In this document: one piece after another, positions 33,443-43,866 of the stretch | Layout of the letters: each line of letters starts with the position of its first letter | Position numbering within the stretch: position 1 is the stretch's first letter | Source of the DNA: Fragilariopsis cylindrus CCMP1102 | Lineage: Eukaryota; Bacillariophyta; Bacillariophyceae; Bacillariales; Bacillariaceae | Direction of reading: 5' to 3' | Length of the DNA stretch: 64,000 nucleotides | Assembly (NCBI GenBank): GCA_900095095.1 | Contig: FMBT01000321.1 | Coordinates: forward strand, 355,507 to 419,506 | Notes under the pieces: generated by a model | Database searches by the model: none | Seen by the model: the letters and a program-made list of their open reading frames with translations, nothing else | Told to the model about the DNA's origin: nothing | Made by a program: the position numbers and the translations under genes

Positions 33443-34796
33443 TTTGATTTTTGATTATAATAACTTTCGATCACTTCTTTCCGATTCGTGCGTACAGTAG
33501 TGATAGTTGGAGTTAGTTTTGAAAAACTGAGAGCACGATGGTCGGGTGTTATTCTTATTATTATGATTTGTTTGTATGGTGCTTCTTGTTTGTATTGTAT
33601 TGTGTTTTGTTTTTTAAAAAGGTGTACTGTAATGAAATGCCGTGACTTCCAAAAGTGACGAAGAGTAGAACAAGTATCCGATCCTTCTTTCTGAAAGTGC
33701 TATGAACGATAAGTTAGAATAGTGACGAAGTCATAGTTCTTACTTCGTTTGATTTTTGTAGAACATTGCGTGGGATTGATTGAGTCCATTTTCTCTAAAA
33801 AATTTAGGCTATTGTATGCTCTAAAAATGAACTGACGCGCTGAATAAAGTTCAGTGTACCAACGAACGGCCTCTAAGTAAAAATACACGAGTTCCACACG
33901 TTCCCTTGTTTTCGATCATGTCTGTGGGCACTTGTTTGGGGGAATAATTAAATAGCAGCCTTTATATAAAAACGTTTTTCTCTTCCCGAAGCTTGCTTGG
34001 CGCTAGCTTGCTTGGCTACTGCATTAATCGGGCGCTACTTGTTGGCAAATTAATTTCATAATTGTACGAATTTGCTAAGACATCGCATACACAATTCCAG
34101 CCTGGGTGACTTCTGATACATCGCATACAATATATTAAGAATGCCCTATTTAGGCCTACGGTATTTACGAGAACTTACATTTATTTATAATTTTGAACAT
34201 CATGATACAGAAAAAAGAAATTTTAACTATAATATTAATGTGATAAACAGGCTTATATATAAAGCCTAATGATCCTAATACTAATAAATAAGGGCGGTAT
34301 TTAATTATCGCAATCCTAGACTCGTTTCTGAAAAGAGAACAAAACCTCGACCCGTTTTCTGAAAAGAGAAAACAAAGAGAGAGTCAGTCAGTCAAATCTG
34401 GAGCGAAGTTTGAATCTAGTATTTGTCGCGAAGTAGTAGTAGTATTTGAATCGAATCTGCCATCTTGAAACTTTATTACCCCTGCATCTGGATACGGTGT
34501 ACTGTACTTCGGATTCTGTTCAACGACAAAGTCTTCCCTTTTTCCTTGCTAGTAGTAAGGTTCGCGGAAGGAATAACGACAGCAACGACAACAACGATAA
34601 CAAACACAGCGACAGCAACCATAGTAACAACAATAATAATAATAATAATAATAATAGCACCGCTACTACCGCCACCGCTTCATATATACAGGATAGTCAA
34701 GTAAAGATTTCAACATAGTCCATAGATAGTAAGAAGACAACAACGGCAAACAATAATAAGTATTTAACTACAACTAACGTCGTTCGTAATATTATT
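33443..34796. other. Intergenic between divergent genes, with small repeats
   Basis: 1.35 kb. A direct repeat, TTTCTGAAAAGAGAA, at about 34,325 and 34,356, and an (aat)n tract at about 34,629-34,659 are visible. The latter probably lies in the 5' UTR of the next gene. No gene was recognised. Confidence 0.45.
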
Positions 34797-37769
34797 ATGA
34801 ATAATAATAATTATAATAGTAGAAGAAGTAGTAGTACTTGTAGTAGTAGTGGAAGTGGTAGTAGAATAATGCAATTACCTAGGAGTAGTGGAAGAAGAGA
34901 AATAGAAAGCGAAAGCGGAAGCGCCATCAAAATGGAAGTATCGTTTGCTAACTTAGGTAAATATCTTTTAAAGAAACGAAGGGCACTAAAAAAGAAACAA
35001 AAAAAAGAAGAAGAAGAAGATGAAAGAAATCTGCTGAAAAACAACAGAAATGATCATGTGAATGCCGATGCTGATGATGAAGGAGGTGATAGTAGTAATG
35101 AAGATGAAGACGATGATGAAGACGATGATGAAGGCGATGATGAAGACGACGATGAAGACGATGAAGACGATGGTGACGAAGATGAAGAAGAAGAAGAAGA
35201 TGGTGATGATACCCCAACCCCAACCCTGGCGCAATGGTTCAACAAAAACAAGAAACCCGATAGTATAACTAATAGGAATAGTAGTAATACTACTACTACA
35301 AGTATTAATACTAATTACTTGAAAGAATCAAGAAAGTCTCTACTTGCCGGGTCAAGAACACCATCATTTAATGTTATGTTACGTGCCAATGATTATTATA
35401 AAGAATCTAGTACAATAAAATCACGATCAGTAATGCGAATAACTTGGGATGATCTAGAAGAGCAAGATAATATTAATTTTGAAGAAGAACAACAACAGAA
35501 TAATAATGCATTGAACAGTAATAGTTGTATACGCAGTATCAGTATCAAAAGTCTCGGCAATAATAGCAGTAGCAGTAACAGTGATGATGACGATGGTGGT
35601 CACGGTCACGACGATGACAATGACAATGACAATGACAGCAGTTATCAAAATAGTAACGGTATCGACCCTAATAGTTCTAGATCTACTGGCATGTTTCAAC
35701 TTAGACGTAAAGATAATAGTGCACGGACAAGTGCATTATGTATCAAGCCAAGTGAGAGTGAAAGAAGCATGTGGTCCTCCACAAGATCAATGGAATTTAA
35801 TCCAGATTTTTCAAAATTTGTATTAAATGAAAAGATAAAAGAATGGTTAAAAGCATTTGTAACATGTGATCCACGATATAAAATATTAAAATTCTTTAAT
35901 GATGTCGCCAATGAGGGAGCAACAGGGGATTCAACTTTTAAAAGAGATCATATTAGTCCATTATTAAAATTCTTTAATAGATCATCAGTATTTACTGTAT
36001 GGAGACCAACAAGTATGGATGCAATCCGACGTATGATGGTTGGGGAGGGGGTTGGTAAAGGATTAGATATAAAAGGAAAATCAGCAAAATGTGGTATATT
36101 ATCGGCATTAGTACCATTTCTACAAATCAATAAGGATGAACATAAATCAAAAGTACGTACATTACGTAAAGATAGTAAAATACGAATCTTTTTTAGTACA
36201 AAAAAGGATCGTAATACAGTTGTTACAAAATTAAATGCATTAGCATTAGAATTACAACAAACTGTGAAAGAAGCAAAAGAAATTAGTAATAGTAAAAGAG
36301 ATTTAAATTTGTATGATGAAACAACAACTGAAAATGCTATGGAAAAATTAATATTAGATATGGATGATACAACTATTGATATAATTGATACATATGCAAT
36401 AACTGATAACAAATATGGTATTGCTGTACAGGAACGATTATTTTGGGAAGGGATGGTAACACGTCAAAACATAACAAGACAAATTGGTACTCCGAATTAT
36501 ACAGGACGAACATCTATGCCAAGTTTTCAAGATATGAATTTTACATCATTACGTGCAAAATCTGCTGGTATATTAGGTGATGATAATACTCGTGCTGTTA
36601 TTCTGCAATATCGTTCACCATCAGATAATAACGGTAATAATAATGATGATGATGATGATGATGATGATGACAATGATCCGATGTGTCCATTAAATCTTGT
36701 TATGGCGTATGAAGAAAATAATCCAAACATACAACGTTTAAGGGTCATCCCTTGTGTAAGTGATTTTGATTGTTTCATGGTTGGTAGTCGTGGTGTAAAG
36801 TACAAAGAACAAGTTCCTGAAGAACAACTTGATATATTAAAATGGGGTGTCAACGAAACAGAAAAAATTCTTGCAAATGAAAGTACCGATTCATGGACGG
36901 AACGCTGGTTGGACGGACTAAAGGAATGTGCTAGTAAGGGATTCCAACCGAAAATACCACCGGGTGGGTACAGTGATCCAAAAACTCAATTCATATTTGA
37001 TCATGCTATTGAAAGATTAAGTTCTACCGGGTGTGTCCGTCATGGTGCGGAATGTTTCAATTATTATTTCCCCCAAGAACTTGATGATAAGTTATTAGTA
37101 ATTTCAGATGAATTACCGGAAAAATATGAAGGTCGTAATTGGGCGTATGTCGATCAGTTTGATTTACAAGAAATTCTTTTAGAAAAAATCAAAGTTGGAT
37201 ATACGTTCCCATTAAATCCAAAATGGATTCTTTGTGATCCAGGTTGGAAGAACGTTTACAATCAATTAATGAAAAGCAATCGACCGAATGTACAAGATTC
37301 CTTACAGTGTTGGTACCCACGGGAATCTGGTATCCGTGAACGTATTGATGACGTATATAATCAGTATCCAAATGGATTTAAACGATTGGAGACCAATATA
37401 AATGATAATGAATTCAAAGCACTTAGTTTTGAACAACGTCGATCTACAAGATTATCACACGTCGATGGTACTGCTGCGATGGATTTGGCCGAACTAGAAT
37501 TGAAACACTATCTAATCTTTCAACGTGCTCGTCGACGTCTCAAAGCTATTTTGATATTGAAACGTATGCTTGAAGGGATAAGGAAAGAAAAAAAATTAAA
37601 AGGAGAACGAGAAGAAGTGCAACAAGAAGAAAACGCAATAAAAGAAGATCTTCATCACGAAGACGAAGAGCACGAGAGGAGTAATGACAACAACACCGTC
37701 ACTAGAGAGGTTTCTGCATCAGCGGTATCATTAACGAATAAACAGACAACGTCGAATCCTGCAGCATAA
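34797..37769 (+). CDS. Large conserved diatom protein (RHGAECFNYYFPQELDD family), unknown function
   Basis: A 990-residue single-exon frame from ATG 34,797. Residues 1-330 are mostly disordered, with poly-Ser, a ~50-residue Asp/Glu block (about residues 90-140) and poly-Asn. The central region (about 340-560) begins FVLNEKIKEWLKAFVTCDPR and contains FFNRSSVFTVWRPTSMDAIR and a basic KVRTLRKDSKIRIFFST. This looks like a PH-like or lipid/phospho-binding fold, but that is a guess. The best-conserved part (about 640-850) has VIPCVSDFDCFMVGSRGVKY, WTERWLDGLKECASKGFQPK, VRHGAECFNYYFPQELDD and GYTFPLNPKWILCDPGWKNV. I recall this block from several diatom proteins of unknown function. The C-terminus is a Lys/Glu coiled coil. 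No signal peptide or membrane helix is seen. Confidence 0.82.
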   Translation: MNNNNYNSRRSSSTCSSSGSGSRIMQLPRSSGRREIESESGSAIKMEVSFANLGKYLLKKRRALKKKQKKEEEEDERNLLKNNRNDHVNADADDEGGDSSNEDEDDDEDDDEGDDEDDDEDDEDDGDEDEEEEEDGDDTPTPTLAQWFNKNKKPDSITNRNSSNTTTTSINTNYLKESRKSLLAGSRTPSFNVMLRANDYYKESSTIKSRSVMRITWDDLEEQDNINFEEEQQQNNNALNSNSCIRSISIKSLGNNSSSSNSDDDDGGHGHDDDNDNDNDSSYQNSNGIDPNSSRSTGMFQLRRKDNSARTSALCIKPSESERSMWSSTRSMEFNPDFSKFVLNEKIKEWLKAFVTCDPRYKILKFFNDVANEGATGDSTFKRDHISPLLKFFNRSSVFTVWRPTSMDAIRRMMVGEGVGKGLDIKGKSAKCGILSALVPFLQINKDEHKSKVRTLRKDSKIRIFFSTKKDRNTVVTKLNALALELQQTVKEAKEISNSKRDLNLYDETTTENAMEKLILDMDDTTIDIIDTYAITDNKYGIAVQERLFWEGMVTRQNITRQIGTPNYTGRTSMPSFQDMNFTSLRAKSAGILGDDNTRAVILQYRSPSDNNGNNNDDDDDDDDDNDPMCPLNLVMAYEENNPNIQRLRVIPCVSDFDCFMVGSRGVKYKEQVPEEQLDILKWGVNETEKILANESTDSWTERWLDGLKECASKGFQPKIPPGGYSDPKTQFIFDHAIERLSSTGCVRHGAECFNYYFPQELDDKLLVISDELPEKYEGRNWAYVDQFDLQEILLEKIKVGYTFPLNPKWILCDPGWKNVYNQLMKSNRPNVQDSLQCWYPRESGIRERIDDVYNQYPNGFKRLETNINDNEFKALSFEQRRSTRLSHVDGTAAMDLAELELKHYLIFQRARRRLKAILILKRMLEGIRKEKKLKGEREEVQQEENAIKEDLHHEDEEHERSNDNNTVTREVSASAVSLTNKQTTSNPAA

Positions 37770-37890
37770 TTAGCACTTTTCGACGAATGAAGTGCTTACA
37801 CAAATCACTTCTTTTCTCGATGTAAAATTGGATAGGATTTAACTAAACTAGCAGATACGAAGGTAGAATAAAAATTAGATAATATTTCAT

Positions 37891-38365
37891 TTACACTACA
37901 TCTGGACAACACCCATCCAGACAGCATCCGTCTGGGAATAGACAAGGTGCATACTTACAACACCCTTTCAATGGGTACACAGTAGCGGTTCTATCTTTGT
38001 TGCATCCAGGATTACCGTTTTTAATACCAAGAATTTTTTGAATCTTTTGTTCATCCAAGATTTTAGACAAAACTCCAGATGTGACTAATCCATTAATTGT
38101 TTTAACTTGATCAACTTGACTTGTAAATTTCTTATAGTTTTGTGCACTTGAACTTCCCATATCTTCGCCAGCGTCTTGAGCTGCCTTTTTGTTTTGCACG
38201 TTCTCTTGCTTCCTTCTGATCCTGTTCGTGATTCTGTTCTAATTGTGCCTGTGTCGATTTTACTGCACTAATCGCAGCGACACGAATAGCTTCAGGAGTT
38301 GCATCGGAATCAATCAATGCTTGAAGGATCCGGTGAAGACCAAAATCATTATCCTTATCTTTGGT
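37891..38365 (-). CDS. Small protein with Cys-rich C-terminus; partial model with one frame break
   Basis: Coding sense starts after a likely splice acceptor (CTAG, 38,366-38,369) as TKDKDNDFGLHRILQALIDS and runs through ATPEAIRVAAISAVKSTQAQ to the A5 run (T5 at 38,186-38,190). There one base too many moves it to another frame, which ends at 37,891 with YPLKGCCKYAPCLFPDGCCL and DGCCPDVV. Eight of the last ~30 residues are cysteine, suggesting metal binding, palmitoylation or disulfides. Upstream exons were not identified; the acceptor implies at least one. The region between has coiled-coil character (LEQNHEQDQKEARERAKQK). No family is recognised. The frame break could be an assembly error. 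Confidence 0.5.
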
Positions 38366-38651
38366 CTAGCAATCATTATCGTGCGTGAAATCGTAACAGA
38401 AACAAATTCCCTGTGACAAGAATGAAGTACAGTAAGTAGTAAAGTAACAATATAACATGAAGTTAAATGAGACAAAAAAAGGAATGAAACCACAGACTCC
38501 TTCTTCAAGTATTCATATTTTATGCTACTAACTTAGTACCTTGCGTCGATTTGAATTTTTTTTGTATCACTTTAATCAAAACATTTTAATCGTGTTTGAC
38601 ACTTTTGAAAATTTCAAATGCGAACAGCAAGTTCTTCACATCATTGTACTA

Positions 38652-38867
38652 CTTCCTCCAGCGAACGCAAAATGCATGCGCGCTATCGTATGAAATAATT
38701 CGTCGATAAAAATCTGTTGAAACCAAAAATCTACCCACAAAATGCGAAATGTACAAAACAATAAAAATAAGCGAAGCTTTTATGAAGATTTTAAGGACTA
38801 AAGGTGGTTTTATCGTCTAATAGTTCAAAACGATAGTACGCTTGCATTTTACGTTCGCTGGAGGAAG
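38652..38867. mobile_element. MITE-like foldback element with TA duplication
   Basis: A 216-bp element begins CTTCCTCCAGCGAACG and ends with the reverse complement CGTTCGCTGGAGGAAG. The inverted repeat matches at about 36 of 41 outer positions and continues more weakly inward (CGATAAAA on both arms, near 38,704 and 38,808). Both ends abut TA (38,650-38,651 and 38,868-38,869), as expected for a Tc1/mariner-type target duplication. It contains no ORF of note. Its termini differ from those of the relic at 17,273-19,916, so another transposase family member must have moved it. Confidence 0.75.
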
Positions 38868-39020
38868 TAACAAACATAAAACACTATGTTCATAAAATCA
38901 AACTCCTGTTGCTCGACAATAACAACAACCATCCCTTACTTTGGTCCCTCTCAACCGTCTCCTCCAAAATACAATTGTGATATCGTTATCTTCGCCATTC
39001 TTCTGTATCTCTGAGGCAAG

Positions 39021-42000
39021 ATGAACTCAACCTCCGGTTCTGATGCCATTATTGAGAACGAAATCTTTACAGCTCGTGAACAGCTTGAATCCGTTCAAGA
39101 GATTTGTGATGTTTATAAAGATAACGAGGAGGACTTTACGGATTCCTTAAATGTTAGTGATTTTGACATCGAGGATGCTGTTTCCACGATGGATTCGGTA
39201 TTCAACAATTCTTACTTCGGTGGAGTAATGAATGAATTAAATGATAACATTCCTGATTTCTCGGTAAACGACACCTTACCCGGTTTTTGTGACAAGGTTG
39301 ATCAAGCCACACAAGTGCTCAACACTGTGAATCTCTGTCCATCTGTGGGTAATTTTAACTACAATCCTACCTATTGTGATCCTGGGTACTGGTGTGGATG
39401 CTCAGATCCGAAAAAAGGTGAACGATGCAGACCATCTAATGATACAGATAATAACTTTTGGGCTGGTCGTTATACAACTGCCGAACCCGTCATCGATCCA
39501 ATAACGAATCAATCTACTCCGGGCAAAGCAGTAGTCTACACTGGATGGGCTTCAAAATTTCCAGATAATTACTTTAAATGTAGTGACACACTGCATTGTC
39601 CTGGACGGGAAGGAGGGAACTATATATGTCCTAGACTATGTAACGAAGGCAATTATTGTCCGCATCCAGATAAGGAATTCACTTGTCCTGTTGGGTCTTA
39701 CTGTGTGCAGGGTAGTACCGAGCCCATAGAATGTAGTGGATTACAACTATGTAACGAGGAAGGAATGAGTAATCCATTGCCTCATTGGTATCTTATTATA
39801 ATCCTCGTCATTGTATTTGTCGCCTTTGGATTTGTGGTAATCACGTACCGTTTCTTGAACAAGTTGTTTCCCTTTCAGAAAAAGGAAGAAGAAGACGGAG
39901 GAGGAGGAGGAGGAGAAGAAGATGCTGAAAATCTCGTGAATAATGCACCTGGTTCTGTTTCTGGTCATGTTACTTCTACTTTCAACACGCCAACGATGTC
40001 TGAGAGGCTAGTTAGACAATCTAGAGCAGCCGAGGAGGAAGAGTTCAATCTGTTGCGACAACCATCTACGCTTACTACACCTAAACAAAGTTTTACAATC
40101 GATGTACAGTTCAACAACTTGCAACTTACTTTACCGAATGGAATATGTATCATGCAGGGTGTTACTGGAGAATTGCAAGGAGGTCAATTTACAGCAATCA
40201 TGGGACCGTCGGGGGCTGGAAAGAGGTAATTTTTTTAGATTTAGAACATATTACGCTAGCAATCAACAATACGACTCCGACAGACCTCGTTTATCTGATT
40301 TCTCCTTTCCGTCGCTTACTTTCTCTTAATTCTTCCTCTATCTTCTTTTTCTCCTCTAAAATAGTACCTTTTTGTCCCTACTTTCTGGTAAGACAGAACC
40401 TACCGGAGGTAAACTAACTGTGAATGGAGAGGAGGCATCACTCAAGGATTTTCGTGAACTTGTTGGGTTTGTTCCACAGGAAGACATCATGCTTCGTGAG
40501 TTGACTGTAGAAGAAAATATTCGACATTCTGCGTTAATGCGTCTACCAACAGGATTGTCACATGAAGAAAAAATGGATCGAGTCTATCAGGTGATGGAAA
40601 GTTTAGACCTTCTACATATCAGGAATAGCATCATCGGTGATGAAATTGTTAGAGGAATCTCTGGTGGACAACGTAAACGAGTGAATGTCGCTATGGAACT
40701 TGTTGCCGATCCTTCTCTACTGGCGCTTGACGAGCCAACATCGGGATTGGATTCTACTACATCGTCTAAGCTGTGCGAGACTCTCTGTCAGCTTGCATTG
40801 GCAGGCGGGGTTAACGTTGCCGCTGTTATCCATCAACCTAAGATTGAAATATTAGAAAAGTTTACTAATGTACTCCTTTTAGGTGTAGGCGGCAAGACTG
40901 TTTATATGGGTCCTACTAAAAACATGACGGATTACTTTACAGGAATCGGATTTCCGTTACCGTCTCAAATGAATCCTGCTGACTACTACATGGACGTCAT
41001 CGCTGGCATAATCCCCTGCGAGAATAATCCTAACTTTAAGAAGGAAGAACTATTCGATTTATGGAATAATTCACCCGAGAACCCAGGTTCGAATCTCGAA
41101 GTAGATGACGGCAATAACGAGAATGATACTGTTCCTCAAAAGATGAAGGGAAAAGCTGAGAAGGCTTTCGGTAATCTTAAAAAGACTTTCGGTAATCTTA
41201 AAAAGGGACGGCAGAAGAAGTATCGAACGACGCCTGGTATTGTGGGACAAACATACCTCCTCATGAAGCGCGCTATCTTACAACGATGCCGTGTACCAAG
41301 GAATACACTCATACCTTTAATTCTCAGCGCTTCTGCTGCAGTCTTGATTGGATACTATACTCAAACAATTCTAGTGTATTATTACGGTATTCCAATTGTG
41401 TCCACCGATAGATTTAACGCCGCAAGTCAATTTATGTCAAATCACCCAGTACCTCCCAACAATGCGATTCCGCAAGTGTGGCTACTCACTGCATTGACCA
41501 TAATGCTTGTTTGTATCGTATCAATCAATACTTTCGGCTTAGAAAAAGCGGTTTTTCTGCGAGAAGCATTTAGTGGTACAAACCCTACATCTGTAAGTTT
41601 TCTCCACCTTAACGTGTCTATTTCCCTTTTCATATCTGCATATTAGTTGTTGTTATTGTTGTATAATCCTTCTCAAAATTTTGTTTCCGTTTGACTCTCT
41701 CTCCCCCTTTCATTCATTGGTATCGCAATAGTATTGGTTTGCGAAAACATTGGAAGCAGGTTTGTGGTTACCACTTTATTCTGCCCTGTATGTTGTCGTT
41801 GCCGATATATTCAGACCACTTCCAATTCTGATATCATCATTCTGGCTTGTGGTGTGGACGTCAATGATTGGATTTTCGGGAGTTGGACATATCGTTTCAC
41901 TATTACTTCCAGCAACCAATCGTGGTATCGTCCATTTGATTTCCTGTTTGGTATTAATTATGTTATTTAGTGGTGCTATGATCAAATACAATGGATGGTT

Positions 42001-42220
42001 AAAATTATTTTCTTTATTCTTTACCTTTTGGACGGCACAAAGCTATATGAAAGATTCTCTCGTTGTGTACGACCACGCTTTCGATATAGATCTATTGAAT
42101 GATAATACCTCGAGGTACGACTTATCTTATTCGCCTCAGTTTAATATTGTATGTGCTTTCCTTACCGGTATATTATGGCATTTCGTGGCATTAGTTATAA
42201 TAATTTACCGATCGAGATAA
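39021..42220 (+). CDS. ABCG (WBC) family half transporter with Cys-rich N-terminal domain
   Basis: Three exons, 39,021-40,225, 40,365-41,592 and 41,732-42,220, with two 139-bp introns, encode 973 residues. Residues about 115-250 form a Cys-rich domain (YCDPGYWCGCSDPKKGERC, CPRLCNEGNYCPHP, CPVGSYCVQGSTEPIECSG), followed by a membrane helix (WYLIIILVIVFVAFGFVVIT, about 254-275). The nucleotide-binding domain has Walker A GPSGAGKST (its Ser codon split by intron 1), signature ISGGQRKRV (about residue 500) and Walker B LLALDEPTSGLDS. Five or six C-terminal membrane helices follow (from about residue 680). This NBD-before-TMD order defines ABCG transporters, which export lipids or hydrophobic compounds as dimers. 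The Cys-rich extension resembles plant ABCG24/28. No signal peptide is visible, so an upstream exon may be missing. Confidence 0.88.
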
Positions 42221-42462
42221 TAATAAAGTGTCTAGGCAGGGACTAACTTAAATAATACAGTGAAATGGCATAAAAATAAGAAGAAAGAAATAGTGAAAAT
42301 CAAAAGCATTTGGTACGGTTTAAATACATACGTAAACCGTCATACACGTATCTACTCTAATGAAAAAATACGGACAGTCTTTGTGTTAAATTTGGATAAT
42401 TATTACTATTGAATATTATCTAATAATATAATTAATACATAATCACAAACATAAAGATTTTT

Positions 42463-42866
42463 TTCTTTCTTTCGAAAGTACTATATTGCCACTTTTTGCC
42501 GGTATGGTGTGAGATCTATCTCTATCTTTACTCTATCTTCTTGATGTTGCTGTTGTTGTTATTATTATTATCACTTGGTGCCAATGATGCTGTTGTTGTT
42601 GCAGCAGCAGTTGTTGGATCAAATGATGAGGAGGATGGGTCGGATGTTGCTGCTATTTTTTTCTTTCTTTCTTTCGAAAGTACTGTATTGCCACTTTTTG
42701 CCGGTATGGTGTGAGATCTATCTCTATCTTTAATCTATCTTCCTGATGTTGTTGTTGTTGTTGTTGTTGTTATTATTATCACTTGGTGCCAATGATGCTG
42801 TTGTTGCTGTTGCAGCAGCAGTTGTTGGATCAAATGATGAGGAGGATGGGTCGGAGGTTGCTGCTG
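42463..42866. repeat. ~200-bp tandem duplication at the 3' end of a membrane-protein gene
   Basis: A block starting near TTTCTTTCTTTCGAAAGTAC occurs at about 42,463 and again at about 42,664. Both blocks run through GCCACTTTTTGCCGGTATGG, GTGAGATCTATCTCTATC and CAAATGATGAGGAGGATGG to GTTGCTGCT. The right copy forms the last codons and stop of the gene at 42,730-43,332. The left copy is a non-functional duplicate of that C-terminal tail plus 3' flank. Confidence 0.85.
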
Positions 42867-43332
42867 AAAATAAAAATAAACCAAGTACGATACCCCAAAT
42901 CAGTTGTATTGATTTGGATGCTAACCAAAATGTGATATATAAGGTATAGGCACGTTCATCATCAATTTGTTGTGACCCACGAAAAAAAGCATAAGCGATC
43001 AAACTGGATAGGAAGGAGATCATGGATAATATCATCCATTTGATATTCTTTCCGGAAAATAGTGTACCCTCTTTTAATATAATAATGGATAGTGCTGATA
43101 ATAGTCCGGAGGGTAGATACTTTCCACTCATTAATGTCAATACCACTAACCATAATATATACCGTGCAATAGATCGACGTCCTGAATTATATCCTGGTGG
43201 AGTTGTTGTTGGTGTTGTTGTTGTTGCATTATTTACTGCAACTGCAACCGCTACACCAGGATTTTGTTGCTGCTGTTGCTGCTGTTGCTGTTGTTGTGCG
43301 TTGGCATTTATATATCTTGCGTCCGATGTCAT
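42730..43332 (-). CDS. Small multi-pass membrane protein, unknown function
   Basis: 200 residues from ATG 43,332; a longer frame starting at 43,344 uses a TTG codon and is not credible. After an N-terminal poly-Gln (about residues 13-23) and a Thr/Pro-rich stretch come four hydrophobic segments: YILWLVVLTLMSG, LLSALSIIIL, WMILSMISFLSSLIAYAFF and SIQLIWGIVLGLFLFSA. The tail is rich in Ser, Ala, Thr and Asn. Its coding DNA and 3' flank are tandemly duplicated just downstream, and the poly-Asn in the tail is a trinucleotide expansion in one copy. No family was recognised. Confidence 0.7.
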   Translation of the reverse strand: MTSDARYINANAQQQQQQQQQQQNPGVAVAVAVNNATTTTPTTTPPGYNSGRRSIARYILWLVVLTLMSGKYLPSGLLSALSIIILKEGTLFSGKNIKWMILSMISFLSSLIAYAFFRGSQQIDDERAYTLYITFWLASKSIQLIWGIVLGLFLFSAATSDPSSSSFDPTTAAATATTASLAPSDNNNNNNNNNNIRKID

Positions 43333-43866
43333 TTTTCTACCCAAGTTTCTTGTCTTTGTAAGTTAGTGTGGCGTTGATAGGTAGTACCGTGTATTGAAAG
43401 ATTTGTCGTTATACGGACTTCGTTTGTTAATTTTTATGAAAAAACAAAAAGGTTTGGTTTACATTCCACGATACGCAGTAAGTTACCGCACAAAAGATCT
43501 TTATTAGCTACCGTATTAGCTGTGCAGTCTTTCTTCAATGAGTCGTGTTGAAAGTTCACGACTAAATCTTATATCGTTTATGCACGCAACGCCCATACAG
43601 TAAGTTACGCGTCGCCCATACAGAATTTGAAGAAATCTCTTTTGTGAATGGAAAACATCAAACAAAGAGGCAATGATGATGAGACAGCTGCATCCTGTAC
43701 GTACAGTATCATGTCATCATCGTAGAACAATATAGTGTCTCATACTGATAAAATCATACCGGTAGCTATGGCATTAAGGTAGAATGCAACTAATTGAATA
43801 GATAGTCTAGGTAAATAGTGGAGAGGAACGGAGGAACTGAGGAACGAAAGAAGAAGAAAAGAGAAT
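43333..43866. other. Intergenic between divergent genes
   Basis: 534 bp that must contain both promoters. The phrase CCATACAGTAAGTTACG and related CAGTAAGTTACCG words recur at about 43,479 and 43,597. Nothing more specific was seen. Confidence 0.4.

Noticed and set aside
34446-34718. 90-codon frame upstream of the 990-residue protein
   Set aside because: Much of it is (aat)n and (aca)n repeat, likely the 5' UTR of the next gene; the repeat is open in more than one frame.
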